Shown piece by piece: positions 44,861 to 53,869 of a stretch of 64,000 nt of DNA. This DNA is from Dictyobacter aurantiacus. Its GTDB lineage: Bacteria; Chloroflexota; Ktedonobacteria; Ktedonobacterales; Ktedonobacteraceae. The DNA lies in NCBI RefSeq assembly GCF_003967515.1, contig NZ_BIFQ01000001.1, positions 1 to 64,000 of the forward strand, given 5' to 3'. The notes beneath the pieces are model-generated. The model was not told the origin of the DNA, searched no databases, and was given only the letters and a program-made list of their open reading frames with translations. A program made the position numbers and the translations under genes. The stretch's first letter is position 1, and each line of letters starts with the position of its first letter.

Positions 44861-45637
44861 CTATTTTGCAGTCCAACCACCATCAATAACCAGCGTCGAT
44901 CCGGTAATAAAAGCGGCTTCTTCAGAAGCTAAATACAACGCAGCACTGGCAATCTCTTCAGGCTTGCCCATACGCCCTATTGGCTGTCGCGCGTGCAGTT
45001 TGTTGCGCTCTTCATCTTTTGTTTCGGGAAAATTCTTGGAGAGGAAACCTTCAACGAAAGGTGTATGTACTGTTCCCGGGCAGATGGCATTGGCACGGAT
45101 GTTCTGTTTCACAAAGTCCATGGCGATGGAGCGCGTGATGCTGATAACAGCTCCTTTGCTGGCTCCATAGGGGAGACGGCGGTCGACGGCTATCATGCCC
45201 GCTACTGAAGCGATGTTGACGATTACGCCTCCCTGCGGTTGTTGCGCGACCATGTGTTTGACGCCCTCACGCGCACAGAGGAACGCTCCTGTCGCATTCA
45301 CGCTCATGACGCGCTCCCAATCGCTCAGGCTGGTCTCTAAAATGTTACCTACGTGACTTACGCCAGCGTTGTTCACTAAAATATCAAGCCGTCCGTGCTC
45401 TTGTACGACCTGGGCAAATATAGCCTGAACCTGGGCTTCTTCTGCGACGTTTAATTCTATCGCCTGCGCTTTCCCCTCCTGCGCTTCAATTTCACCAACG
45501 ACTGTACGCGCTGCTTCCAATCGGATATCCGCGATAACTACATGCGCTCCTTGTCTGGCATAGAGCAAGGCGATCTCACGTCCAATTCCAGATCCAGCAC
45601 CAGTTATGAGTGCTATTTTATTATCTAAGCGAAACAC
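44861..45637 (-). CDS. Short-chain dehydrogenase/reductase
   Basis: From GTG 45637 (AAGGAG 7 nt upstream, a much better start than the ATG at 45658) the product has 258 residues. Classical SDR: ALITGAGSGIGREIALLYAR (NAD-binding TGxxxGIG), DILVNNAGVSHVGNI, NIASVAGMIAVDRRLPYGASKGA (Ser, Tyr, Lys), and AICPGTVHTPFVEGFLSK. Asp in VIADIRLEAA after beta-2 suggests NAD rather than NADP. Close to L-rhamnose/L-fucose/galactitol-type dehydrogenases, so a link to sugar use is plausible but unproven. Confidence 0.87.
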   Translation of the reverse strand: MFRLDNKIALITGAGSGIGREIALLYARQGAHVVIADIRLEAARTVVGEIEAQEGKAQAIELNVAEEAQVQAIFAQVVQEHGRLDILVNNAGVSHVGNILETSLSDWERVMSVNATGAFLCAREGVKHMVAQQPQGGVIVNIASVAGMIAVDRRLPYGASKGAVISITRSIAMDFVKQNIRANAICPGTVHTPFVEGFLSKNFPETKDEERNKLHARQPIGRMGKPEEIASAALYLASEEAAFITGSTLVIDGGWTAK

Positions 45638-45925
45638 AAATGAATCTCCTTTATGCAATACAGACTATGACACATTATTATGATTCATAATTGTTGTGAA
45701 CTGACCTTTTTATAGTGTAACATACCCACTATCGCTGCTTCCAGCACACGTTCATATGTATATTTGCTATAGAAACACTCTTGCCTTGAGCAATAATTTA
45801 CATTGTTCCCTGCCTTCTTCCTTTGGGGCTCTGTTTTCCGTAGCAACATTCATGGACACTGGCCACCTGGCTGCGAGTTGACAAACCCTTGTTTTTTCAT
45901 TATTCTCAGAACATATACAATACAT

Positions 45926-46080
45926 CAGCGTCTTCGGGGCAGGGTGAGAAAATGCATAAGCATTTTCAATTCCCGATCGGCGGTAAAGCCCGCGACCTAC
46001 TGTATGAGAATGTGATTCCATACATTGGTGGACCTGGGGAAGTTCCAGGGCCGACGGTATAGTCCGGATGGGAGAAGACA
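45926..46080 (+). ncRNA. FMN riboswitch (RFN element)
   Basis: All RFN hallmarks are present: TCTTCGGGGCAGGGTGA at the 5' side, TTCCCGATCGGCGGTAAAGC, CCCGCGACC, a variable arm, then AGTTCCAGGGCCGACGGTAT and AGTCCGGATGGGAGAAGA closing the P1 stem. RFN senses FMN and turns off riboflavin synthesis genes. About 390 nt separate it from the ribBA start; a weak stem (GAACAAC / GTTGTTTC) right after it may be the expression platform. Confidence 0.95.
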
Positions 46081-46472
46081 TGAACAACGACCTTTGTGGT
46101 TGTTTCATATGACATAGTGCCTGTCTGTTCGTCGATATGATAGCTTGTCGATGCAATCGCATCTAGCAAGTATCTCTCGATCGTGCCAACGCGCTTCAAC
46201 TAAGAAGAAGAACCTACCTCTTAGTGGTGTCTGGGCGCATCAGTCAGTGTATGGGTGCGACAGCTTTGCATGCTTCTCATGGCTAACTGGCATGGTCCTT
46301 TGTTCGATGTACCCACAAACAGTTGCTATCGTTAATACCTCCTCCCTTTCCGTACCCATCTGCTACCCTCCACTGATGTAGGCATATGCTCTCCTGTAAA
46401 AATCAGGTACGAGAATAGTCCGCTTTTGCTTTTAATTCTGATGAGTAGACATCAGTAGGACAGAGGTATTAA

Positions 46473-47738
46473 ATGGAAACGCAATCACACCTTTCAGTTT
46501 CAAATCTTTCAGTAGCTGATGCGATATGTACAGTGCAAGCGGGTAAGATGTTGTTAATCTGCGATGATGAGGACCGTGAAAATGAGGCAGATCTCTGTCT
46601 GGCCGCCCAGTTCGCAACACCACAGGCGATCAATTTTCTTATGCATTCTGCCTGTGGGCTCATTTGCGTGGCCATGGCTGGCGAGCTTCTGGATACATTG
46701 CGCCTGCCATTGATCTCCGGGGAGGGAAAACCTCTGCAGGGTACCGCTTTTACTATGTCTGTCGATGCATATACCTCTACAACTACCGGCATTTCTGCCC
46801 ATGATCGTGCTCAAACTATCCGTACACTGGTTAATCCTTTGACCCGACCAGAAGATCTTGCCAGGCCAGGACATGTCTTTCCACTGCGTGCCCGTTCCGG
46901 GGGTACGCTCGAGCGCCGGGGACATACAGAGGCTTCGGTCGATTTAATGCGCATCGCAGGTCTAACACCGGGTGCGGTTATCTGTGAAGTGCTGGATCAC
47001 GCTGGTAATGCTGCACGAGGTGCTACGTTGCGCAAGATGGCACATGAGTGGGGCATCGGCATTATCTCAGTCGATGCAATTGCTCGTTTTCGGCGCGACC
47101 ATCGTGCCAGCCTGGTTGCTCAGACACAACTTCCTCTACCAGAAGCTCGATTTACGACGCTTGCTTATCGCGAGATAGATTCGGGTAAACAATATGTTGC
47201 GCTGTTTCTTGGTGACCTGACAGACAGGCAGGGGATACCTCCATTGGTTCGCCTCCACTCTGCCTGCGCCACTGGCGATATCTTCGGTTCTCAACGTTGC
47301 GATTGTCAGGCCCAACTCCATACAGCACTACATGCCATCGCAACTGAAGGTCGGGGCGTCCTTCTCTACCTTCCTCACGAGGGACGTGGAATTGGTCTCT
47401 CAGCTAAACTGCAGGCATATGCCTTACAGGATAAGGGCTACGATACACTTGAAGCCAATGAAAAATTAGGCTATCCCGTTGATGCACGCGATTATGCTAC
47501 CGCCGTTGAGATTTTACAGGACCTTCATATTACCCGCGCTCGCTTGATGACGAATAGTCCGAAAAAAATTCAGGCTCTTGCGTCAGCTGGCATTCAAGTT
47601 GAACGTGTTCCCATTGAGATACAGCCAACGGTCGATAATATTCGCTACCTGCATACAAAATACCAGCGTCTAGGACATCTATTTGCCGATCCACAAACTA
47701 CCGATGTCTCAAGCTTATTGAAAGAGTGTGAATTATGA
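46473..47738 (+). CDS. ribBA: Bifunctional DHBP synthase / GTP cyclohydrolase II
   Basis: A protein of 421 residues. The N-terminal RibB half has MLLICDDEDRENEADLCLAA (metal Glu), then MHSACGLICVAM and RPGHVFPLRARSGGTLERRG, HTEASVDLMRIAGLTP. The C-terminal RibA half has RLHSACATGDIFGSQRCDCQ (zinc Cys), LLYLPHEGRGIGLSAKLQAY and RARLMTNSPKKIQALASAGI. Provides both precursors: 3,4-dihydroxybutanone-4-phosphate from ribulose-5-phosphate and the pyrimidine from GTP. First gene after the FMN riboswitch, with the next gene overlapping by ATGA. Confidence 0.95.
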   Translation: METQSHLSVSNLSVADAICTVQAGKMLLICDDEDRENEADLCLAAQFATPQAINFLMHSACGLICVAMAGELLDTLRLPLISGEGKPLQGTAFTMSVDAYTSTTTGISAHDRAQTIRTLVNPLTRPEDLARPGHVFPLRARSGGTLERRGHTEASVDLMRIAGLTPGAVICEVLDHAGNAARGATLRKMAHEWGIGIISVDAIARFRRDHRASLVAQTQLPLPEARFTTLAYREIDSGKQYVALFLGDLTDRQGIPPLVRLHSACATGDIFGSQRCDCQAQLHTALHAIATEGRGVLLYLPHEGRGIGLSAKLQAYALQDKGYDTLEANEKLGYPVDARDYATAVEILQDLHITRARLMTNSPKKIQALASAGIQVERVPIEIQPTVDNIRYLHTKYQRLGHLFADPQTTDVSSLLKECEL

Positions 47739-48214
47739 TGCAAACTCAATTTTATGCCCGTGAACCTACAATGTCTCTGGAGGGGACAGACCTGACGTTT
47801 GGGCTCGTTGTTGCTCGTTATAACTGGTCCGTGACGGGAGCAGTGCTGGCCTTGTGCCAGCAAGAATTATTGCACTTAGGGGTTGCAGGCAAAGCAGTGC
47901 ATGTAGTATACGTCCCAGGCTCCTATGAACTGCCAACCATCGCCCAAGCGATGCTCATACACCAGGCCTACGATGCATTAATCTGCATTGGTTGTGTTAT
48001 GAAGGGCGAAACACGCCACGACGTGGTGGTTGAGGATGCAGTGGCCTATGGCATTCAACGTGTCTCACTTGATACAGGCATTCCCATTATTCTAGGCGTG
48101 CTCTGTGTAGAGAACCAGCAGCAGGCTGAACAGCGCATCACAAGGGGCAAAGAGTTTGCACAGGCCGCAGTAGACGTCGCCTGCATGAACCGCTTTCTAC
48201 GTCAGAAGCATTAG
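47735..48214 (+). CDS. ribH: 6,7-dimethyl-8-ribityllumazine synthase
   Basis: A protein of 159 residues, normal length. FGLVVARYNWSVTGAVLALC (substrate loop), VYVPGSYELPTIAQAMLI, CIGCVMKGETRHDVVVEDAV (phosphate loop GETxH with catalytic His), GIPIILGVLCVENQQQAEQR. Joins the ribityl-pyrimidine to dihydroxybutanone-4-phosphate. Starts inside the ribBA stop (ATGA), so translation is coupled. Confidence 0.95.
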   Translation: MMQTQFYAREPTMSLEGTDLTFGLVVARYNWSVTGAVLALCQQELLHLGVAGKAVHVVYVPGSYELPTIAQAMLIHQAYDALICIGCVMKGETRHDVVVEDAVAYGIQRVSLDTGIPIILGVLCVENQQQAEQRITRGKEFAQAAVDVACMNRFLRQKH

Positions 48215-48242
48215 ATTTTATTATTCCATTCAGGAGAAAGAT

Positions 48243-48842
48243 ATGTTTACAGGAATCGTCGAAGAGCAGGGAATACTCCAATGTTGCGAGAAGACTGGCC
48301 TGCGCATTTCGGCTGGTCATATACTCCAAGGCGTCACTGAGAAAGACAGCATTGCGGTCGATGGTATCTGCCTGACGGTTACTGAAGTCGGAGCGGGCTG
48401 GTTTTGTGTAGATACGATGCCGGAGACCATACGCCGTACGCGCTTGGCCAGTTTACAGCCCGGCGACCGACTAAACCTGGAACGTTCCTTGTTAGCCAAT
48501 GGGCGCATGGGCGGCCATATGGTGCAGGGACATATAGAGGCATGCACATCTGTGTTGGAAACCAAAGAAGATGGTATCGGTCTGGATGTGATAATAGCCC
48601 TCCCACCTCATCTGCGCCCTTATGTCATCCCTAAATGCTTTGTCGCTTTAAATGGTGTCAGTCTGACAGTAGTAGATGTCTGGCATGATCGTTTCTCAAT
48701 CTCTCTTATTCCCTACACCCGCGAACATACAAATCTGGGACAGGCCATTAAAGGGATGCTGCTCAATGTGGAAACCGATATTGTTGGTCGCTATGTAGCT
48801 CGCTTTTTCGAAGCCACTTACATCCATCGATTACAGCAATAG
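48243..48842 (+). CDS. ribE: Riboflavin synthase alpha subunit
   Basis: A protein of 199 residues with the two tandem lumazine-binding barrels: MFTGIVEEQGILQCCEKTG to DSIAVDGICLTVTEVGAGWF, and HMVQGHIEACTSVLETKEDG to KCFVALNGVSLTVVDVWHDR. Converts two lumazine molecules into riboflavin. AGGAG before ATG, 28 bp after ribH. The pyrimidine deaminase/reductase gene ribD is not in this operon and must be elsewhere. Confidence 0.95.
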   Translation: MFTGIVEEQGILQCCEKTGLRISAGHILQGVTEKDSIAVDGICLTVTEVGAGWFCVDTMPETIRRTRLASLQPGDRLNLERSLLANGRMGGHMVQGHIEACTSVLETKEDGIGLDVIIALPPHLRPYVIPKCFVALNGVSLTVVDVWHDRFSISLIPYTREHTNLGQAIKGMLLNVETDIVGRYVARFFEATYIHRLQQ

Positions 48843-48873
48843 CCGACAACGGTTTGATTAATATCTTGAAGTT

Positions 48874-49785
48874 TCAACGTAGGATGGCGAGTGCTTGACG
48901 CAAGAAATGCACTGACCGTTGCAGTTCGTCTAGCCCATTAACGCCATCTTCAATCGAGATCCAACCGTGAAATCCGACCTCCTTCAACGTCTGAAAAATA
49001 CGGGAAAAATCATTGAGGCCTGTGCCTATTTCACCGTGGCATAGTATACTGGCATAGCCCGGACCTTCCTCTTGAGCTCGGAGATCTTCTAGCGTATATC
49101 CGGGCTGGAGACGTCGATCACTGGCATGCATGCTTACAACACGCTCTTTCACGGCGTCTAGAACGTCCAGTGGATTCTCGCCTGCCAGGATAGCATTGGA
49201 TGGGTCGTAGTTGACACCGAACCAGGGCGAGTCTATGGCATAGACGATACGAGTGAATAGGGGAAGATGCTGGGCAAATTCAGGATATGTCCAGTAGTTG
49301 TCTTTATAGTGATTCTCTATAGCCAGTATGACACCGTGTTCCTGCGCGTAGGGGAGAAGTTGCTGGATACTATCTACTACCATTTCAATACCTTGCTCCT
49401 CAGAAACACCTGGCCTCCTTTGACCCGAGAGGACACGGCATGTTCGCGGCTCTGATGCCGCGAAAAAATCAACCAGTTCTATCATGCGCTTGCTATTCTC
49501 AATTTCAGCCTTGCGCGCAGCTTGATCTGGCTGGGTAAAATCGGGGGACGCACATAACATGGGCATAGCCAGGCGATGCTTTTGTAACGCTGTACGTACC
49601 TCTGTTAAATAAGGACGTTCAAATGATGTAAAGAAACCAGGATAAAACTCTAATCCGTCTACACCTAGGCCTGCAGCCATCTCTATCCATTGAAATAATG
49701 TCAGGCTCCTGCTCACACATAGCTCATCCATAAAACATTTGGGGAATGCCGCGATTCGCTCTGTATGGGCAACTTGCGTATTCAT
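48874..49785 (-). CDS. TIM-barrel sugar phosphate isomerase/epimerase
   Basis: A protein of 303 residues of the AP-endonuclease-2/xylose-isomerase-like barrel: GVDGLEFYPGFFTSFERPYL, RVLSGQRRPGVSEEQGIEMV, GVILAIENHYKDNYWTYPEF (metal Glu), IVYAIDSPWFGVNYDPSNAI (metal Asp), VVSMHASDRR (metal His), GFHGWISIEDGVNGLDELQR (metal Glu). The metal set is complete. Related enzymes epimerise or isomerise keto-sugars or inosose. A stand-alone gene facing the riboflavin operon; AGGAGGAG precedes the ATG. Confidence 0.83.
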   Translation of the reverse strand: MNTQVAHTERIAAFPKCFMDELCVSRSLTLFQWIEMAAGLGVDGLEFYPGFFTSFERPYLTEVRTALQKHRLAMPMLCASPDFTQPDQAARKAEIENSKRMIELVDFFAASEPRTCRVLSGQRRPGVSEEQGIEMVVDSIQQLLPYAQEHGVILAIENHYKDNYWTYPEFAQHLPLFTRIVYAIDSPWFGVNYDPSNAILAGENPLDVLDAVKERVVSMHASDRRLQPGYTLEDLRAQEEGPGYASILCHGEIGTGLNDFSRIFQTLKEVGFHGWISIEDGVNGLDELQRSVHFLRQALAILR

Positions 49786-49861
49786 GCTTTCTCCTCCTTA
49801 AACTGCTGCAAGCGGGTACGTTCAGTTACATGAGAAGCCCTGATTCTGACTACCAGGTGCT

Positions 49862-50740
49862 TCACGGGGTAGGGCTCCCATCTGATGGCGTGGCGGTGGG
49901 CGTCATGTCTGGTAGAGGGTCTACAATCGACTCAACATCCATACTGGTGAAAGAGGCCGTGGCCTCATCCGATGACCAGCCGTTGTTTACAAATAGGGCG
50001 ACCTGCCCTTTGGTGTAATCATAGTCTTCGAGCTTCTTAACCTCCACCCCATTCACCTTTAAGACAATTTGAGGTCCATTCATTGATACCTCAAGCCTGT
50101 TCTCATATCCAATTTTTTTGATCGATGGAATTTTAGTAATCGTGCTCAACACCATGCTTTGTGGTAATTTGTTATCATCTAAATATTCTTTGTTGATAGT
50201 GATGGTGTTGTTACCAAAAATATCGATTCGATAGTCATGATCGAGATTACTATCTCCCCTTAAATAGAGTCCTACTCTGTCATTCTTATCAGCTTTTTCC
50301 AGAATATAACTTACGTCAAGCGTAAAATTACTTAAAGGCGCCGAGGTGGGTACATTTTCAATCAGGATCTTGTGTTCTGCAACCGATAAAGTGAGCTTGT
50401 TGTCAGCCATTGAACGTATATAGCCAGCGCTACTGGATACAGCCCATCCGTTACGATTGTCTAAAAAATCTTCGTGGAATAAGGTAGTGGGAGTCGGCGT
50501 GGCGGTATTGGTAGTGGTGGAAGGAACTGTCGGCGTAACGGCAGGCGTCTTTGCTCCGTTGGCGGCGGTTGCTGTCGGAACTATCTGAGCAATATTCCCG
50601 CCACTTCCTTTAATTTTTGCGGCAAAGATAACACTACCGCTTATAAGTATAAGTAGCAGCAAAGCAACCCAGACGAAAAGCCTTATAGATCTTTTCTGGC
50701 GCTTCTTTTCACTTCCCATAACAGTGAGTTGCTCCCTCAT
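49862..50740 (-). CDS. Membrane-anchored protein with Thr/Pro linker and a jelly-roll-like domain
   Basis: About 292 residues. Basic cytoplasmic tail (KKRQKRS), one membrane helix (LFVWVALLLLILISGSVIF), then a Thr/Pro/Ala-rich linker (PTVPSTTTNTATPTPTT) and a globular outer domain starting LFHEDFLDNRNGWAVS, with DRVGLYLRGDSNLDHDYRID and KVNGVEVKKLEDYDYTKGQV. The outer domain resembles DUF1080/LamG-type concanavalin folds. The start could be TTG 50746, ATG 50740 or ATG 50719; none has a strong ribosome site. Probably a surface protein; role unknown. Confidence 0.65.
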   Translation of the reverse strand: MREQLTVMGSEKKRQKRSIRLFVWVALLLLILISGSVIFAAKIKGSGGNIAQIVPTATAANGAKTPAVTPTVPSTTTNTATPTPTTLFHEDFLDNRNGWAVSSSAGYIRSMADNKLTLSVAEHKILIENVPTSAPLSNFTLDVSYILEKADKNDRVGLYLRGDSNLDHDYRIDIFGNNTITINKEYLDDNKLPQSMVLSTITKIPSIKKIGYENRLEVSMNGPQIVLKVNGVEVKKLEDYDYTKGQVALFVNNGWSSDEATASFTSMDVESIVDPLPDMTPTATPSDGSPTP

Positions 50741-50961
50741 TTCCAATATTTATCGTAAAAACACTGTTGATAATACTACAGTTTTGCTGATACACACATA
50801 CTTTTGCCTCCTACCATCGGCGATTTTAACGTGCAACATAGGCTGCCTCAATGCTATGCATAAATCCTTCTGTTACTATGTACGTTCAATGCCAGGTCCT
50901 AGTATGCCACCCTGTATGATTTCATACCTTTCTGGCTACATACGTGTGTAGAAAGATGAAG

Positions 50962-51585
50962 CTAAAGCAAATGAGCCCTCTCGTCGGGCATATGGGTGAT
51001 GCCTGACGTTGTTAGTAACCCCTCTGCGATAAATTGGCGATAGCTGGTAATTACTTGTTGTACACTTAATCTTCCATCTGGTCGGAACCAGGTTGCGACT
51101 TCTGTGCACATCGCAATGATGGCATACGAGGCGACCTTGACATCGCATTGGCGGAAAACACCTCTCTCCATACCATCTTGCAGCAGTTCTTGCAAAAGAG
51201 CTTCATACTTATCTCGCAAGGAGATAATCTGTGCTTTGTGCTCGTCTTCTAAAGCCCTCATCTCTGTGTCGATAATAAAAAATTCCTCTTTGTACGTTGT
51301 ATGCATGCGGATATGATTAGCGATCGCTTCGTGCAAGCGCTGGAGCGGATCATCATATTCTTTGAGGACGTGTTCCAGGCTTGCATTCAAACGTACCATG
51401 TATGTTTCCATTATCTCAATCAGGAGGGCCTGTTTGTTTGGATAGTGATGATAAATACTGGCAGCCTGTATCCCCGCCATACGAGCAATATCTCTCAATG
51501 GTGCTGCATGATATCCGTATTGAGCAAAAAGGTGGACCGCAGCAGCCAATATGCTTTCACGCATTGAACGGCCTTCGGGCCGCAT
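50962..51585 (-). CDS. TetR/AcrR-family transcriptional regulator
   Basis: A protein of 207 residues. Canonical TetR HTH at residues 8-55: SILAAAVHLFAQYGYHAAPL, RDIARMAGIQAASIYHHYPN, KQALLIEIMETYM. The C-terminal ligand domain includes IDTEMRALEDEHKAQIISLR, typical of the KstR2/FadR-like acyl-CoA-responsive branch. No adjacent gene is an obvious target; the membrane protein and hydrolase upstream on the same strand are candidates. Confidence 0.88.
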   Translation of the reverse strand: MRPEGRSMRESILAAAVHLFAQYGYHAAPLRDIARMAGIQAASIYHHYPNKQALLIEIMETYMVRLNASLEHVLKEYDDPLQRLHEAIANHIRMHTTYKEEFFIIDTEMRALEDEHKAQIISLRDKYEALLQELLQDGMERGVFRQCDVKVASYAIIAMCTEVATWFRPDGRLSVQQVITSYRQFIAEGLLTTSGITHMPDERAHLL

Positions 51586-51675
51586 AAGCTATTTCCTCGC
51601 TTCTCTCAGTCTCATACCATTGTAGCAGAAATAGAGAAGCCCGTGAACGCTACCAGATTTTTTCCAGGGATGTAA

Positions 51676-51987
51676 CTACCAGAACTGCCAGTCAGTTGTT
51701 CCTTTTGCCGTACTGCTTCGCCATACTACAGCAATACAGCGCGGGATAAAGATGGTACCAGCAATGGCAATCCAGAGCGCGGTCACAGGGGCAAAGAGAT
51801 GACCGAATAGCCATACTCCTATCCAGCCTCCTGCCCAACCCGTACATCCTCCGATGGCTAGCATACCGAGCCAGGACCATTTTGACCAGCCCTTTGGTTG
51901 TAGACGCGCTGCGATGGAAAGCATTCCAACACCTAGACCAATCATACACCACAGAGGAGTGGATGCGAAAAACATCTTTTTTTCCAT
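51676..51987 (-). CDS. Small membrane protein, unknown
   Basis: A protein of 103 residues with three hydrophobic helices (LWCMIGLGVGMLSIAARL, SWLGMLAIGGCTGWAGGW, VTALWIAIAGTIFIPRCIAV). It begins 6 bp after the stop of the alpha/beta hydrolase gene, so the two are co-transcribed. Gly-rich helices suggest tight packing. No family recognised. Confidence 0.6.
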   Translation of the reverse strand: MEKKMFFASTPLWCMIGLGVGMLSIAARLQPKGWSKWSWLGMLAIGGCTGWAGGWIGVWLFGHLFAPVTALWIAIAGTIFIPRCIAVVWRSSTAKGTTDWQFW

Positions 51988-51993
51988 TTCGTG

Positions 51994-53226
51994 CTATGAA
52001 CCTGTATAAAGCAAATTATCCAGTATGCTAAAGAGATGAAAGCCGTCACCGGCAAGCTGGCCCACATTCAGACCAGAGCGAACTTCGACATGGTCAAAGA
52101 TATGGAACTCTACGTATTCATGCTTGTGCCGCAATTGGGTGAGCTCTGCGTCGAATTCTCGTGTTTCTGTGACGGGTAGCGAGTTATCATTGCGGTCATG
52201 GAGCAGAAAAATTGGGGCGCGAATGTCTTTGATCACCCGCTTTGGAGAAAGGTCTGTCAATAACTTCTGTATGTCGGGCGGTAACAGCTTTATGTTCCTT
52301 GTAACCTGCTGTGGCTCATCACCCTTGAGCAGATGATACATCGCCTGCGCTCCTGGAGATAAGGCTTGTAGTTGTGTGCCAGTTAGCGGTTGAGCATCGC
52401 TGGCTAACCCTGCCCTGAGCGTGGTTTGCTCATCATAAGAAAAATCCTGCGTTGTCATGTTAGTAAGCACCTGTATTGGGATGTCAATGGGATGCCAGGC
52501 CTCGGTCTTGCCGTCTATCGTTATACTTCTACTTCCTAACGCTTCTAAAAGAGTTGTGGTATCAAAATACCCTCCAAATGCAGCAATATACGCCACTTCA
52601 TTCCTGATCCGGGGATCTGCGGCGGCGAAACATGTAAGCGGGACCCCCCCACTAAATGCAATCATACCACTGCGCCTTCCCGCCATTCCAGGTAGACTTT
52701 CTAGTTTTTTGAATGCCTGTACCGTGGCATCAGTATCCTGTACAGAGATATTGTAGGCCATCAAAGTGGGAGTCGTCATGTCCATAACGATTAGCCCGGT
52801 ACGCGCAAACGCTTCTGATAGATTAAGTAATTGCGGAATCTGGCGGTTGTCTCCCACCCCTGGCACAATCAAGACGCCGCCGCGCGCACTTTTGATAAGA
52901 GGATCTCCCCCCACTGGCATAAATATATCTAGATATACAGGACCACTCTGTGAGGAGATGCTCATCTGTGTATGCTTGATGGTATCACCATTGTTGATCA
53001 ACACTCCAGGTTGCGTGGCGGAGATGAGCGCGGGCAAAATGACAAGCGATCGAATTATTGATCGTCCCCAGGGGAATACGGAGGCACATATACTCCCAAT
53101 AAAAAGCATGCCCAATAAGATACGCGCGACTTTATGCTTCTTCTTGAGCGGCTGTTCGGTAACCAACCTGCCTTGTTTTCTAAAAGGATGATTTTTCGAG
53201 GATCCCTGTGTAGGCTGGCGAGACAT
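51994..53226 (-). CDS. Membrane-anchored alpha/beta hydrolase (dienelactone-hydrolase-like)
   Basis: From ATG 53226 (GGTGG 9 nt upstream) the product has 410 residues. Basic N-terminus, one membrane anchor (ARILLGMLFIGSICASVFPW), then hydrolase blocks RGGVLIVPGVGDNRQIPQLL, LIVMDMTTPTLMAY, SGMIAFSGGVPLTCFAAADP (nucleophile elbow F-S-G-G), PIFLLHDRNDNSLPVTETRE (acid) and a His near HIFDHVEVR. The nucleophile motif is SGG-type, unlike the usual GxSxG. Upstream extension to 53400 runs through a terminator, which supports the chosen start. Acts outside the membrane; substrate unknown. Confidence 0.7.
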   Translation of the reverse strand: MSRQPTQGSSKNHPFRKQGRLVTEQPLKKKHKVARILLGMLFIGSICASVFPWGRSIIRSLVILPALISATQPGVLINNGDTIKHTQMSISSQSGPVYLDIFMPVGGDPLIKSARGGVLIVPGVGDNRQIPQLLNLSEAFARTGLIVMDMTTPTLMAYNISVQDTDATVQAFKKLESLPGMAGRRSGMIAFSGGVPLTCFAAADPRIRNEVAYIAAFGGYFDTTTLLEALGSRSITIDGKTEAWHPIDIPIQVLTNMTTQDFSYDEQTTLRAGLASDAQPLTGTQLQALSPGAQAMYHLLKGDEPQQVTRNIKLLPPDIQKLLTDLSPKRVIKDIRAPIFLLHDRNDNSLPVTETREFDAELTQLRHKHEYVEFHIFDHVEVRSGLNVGQLAGDGFHLFSILDNLLYTGS

Positions 53227-53341
53227 GCTATGGTTCCACCTTCCTGCTCTTTCTTTGCAACTACGCTTAGACAGTTGATTTGAGAGTAGTATAGGAATTA
53301 TTTTATGGCAACAATAGGGACATTTGCACCATTGTTTGCCC

Positions 53342-53387
53342 AAAAAAGAGCACAGCCAGCAAATAGTTTTATGTTTGCTGACTGTGC
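53342..53387 (-). terminator. Rho-independent terminator upstream of the hydrolase
   Basis: On the minus strand GCACAGTCAGCAAA pairs with TTTGCTGGCTGTGC (one G-T pair) around a 10-nt loop and is followed by TCTTTTTTG. It ends the transcript of the 53.5-kb gene and shows that the hydrolase has its own promoter below it. Confidence 0.8.
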
Positions 53388-53439
53388 CCCTCTTATACAT
53401 CCTTCAAGGCGGGATCTTTCTTGTTCCAATACCTCTTTC

Positions 53440-53488
53440 AGATAGGTAGGCATACCTCCTCTGCCAGTGAAAGTATGCCTACCTATCT
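53440..53488 (-). terminator. Hairpin overlapping the stop codon of the 128-aa gene
   Basis: Perfect 16-bp arms (53440-53455, 53473-53488; AGATAGGTAGGCATAC) that include the stop codon at 53483-53485. No T-run directly after it; a canonical terminator follows 55 bp downstream. Confidence 0.5.
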
Positions 53489-53869
53489 GTCTATATCTGG
53501 ATTCATGTCGTCCTCATCGGTGACCAGCCCTAGATAGACGCCCATCCATCCAGCAATAAAATGCGAACGCCAGAGACCTTGTTCAAACGCGTTCAGATTT
53601 GTTGGGACGAGGTGCTCAACAATCATGGTGAATTGTTTGTCGTCTAACGGTACCGGATTTGGACATTCGTGGTCTTCAATAAAAGTAAAGTGGGCGCGAA
53701 TTCCTGTTCGATAACCATGCTCTACAGCACTTTCATAGATTGTTTGCTCGGATAAACCAATGCGTATACGTTTTCCAAACGGCAGATCAGTCCCAGGTGA
53801 GTAAACCAGATCACCAATTTTTTCCAAAGGTGGTGGCGGAACTTCATTTGATCGAGAAGAGAAAGACAT
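53483..53869 (-). CDS. Hypothetical protein, 128 residues
   Basis: Starts MSFSSRSNEVPPPPLEKIGD and includes LVYSPGTDLPFGKRIRIGLS, RTGIRAHFTFIEDHECPNPV and WMGVYLGLVTDEDDMNPDID. No membrane segment or known domain. Acidic C-terminus. It is flanked by a hairpin at its 3' end and by 600 bp of empty AT-rich sequence on the 5' side. Composition looks coding; function unknown. Confidence 0.55.
   Translation of the reverse strand: MSFSSRSNEVPPPPLEKIGDLVYSPGTDLPFGKRIRIGLSEQTIYESAVEHGYRTGIRAHFTFIEDHECPNPVPLDDKQFTMIVEHLVPTNLNAFEQGLWRSHFIAGWMGVYLGLVTDEDDMNPDIDR

Noticed and set aside
53227..53400. N-terminal extension of the hydrolase with a Cys-rich zinc-ribbon-like sequence
   Set aside because: The extension runs through a clear terminator, and a better ribosome site precedes the ATG at 53226.
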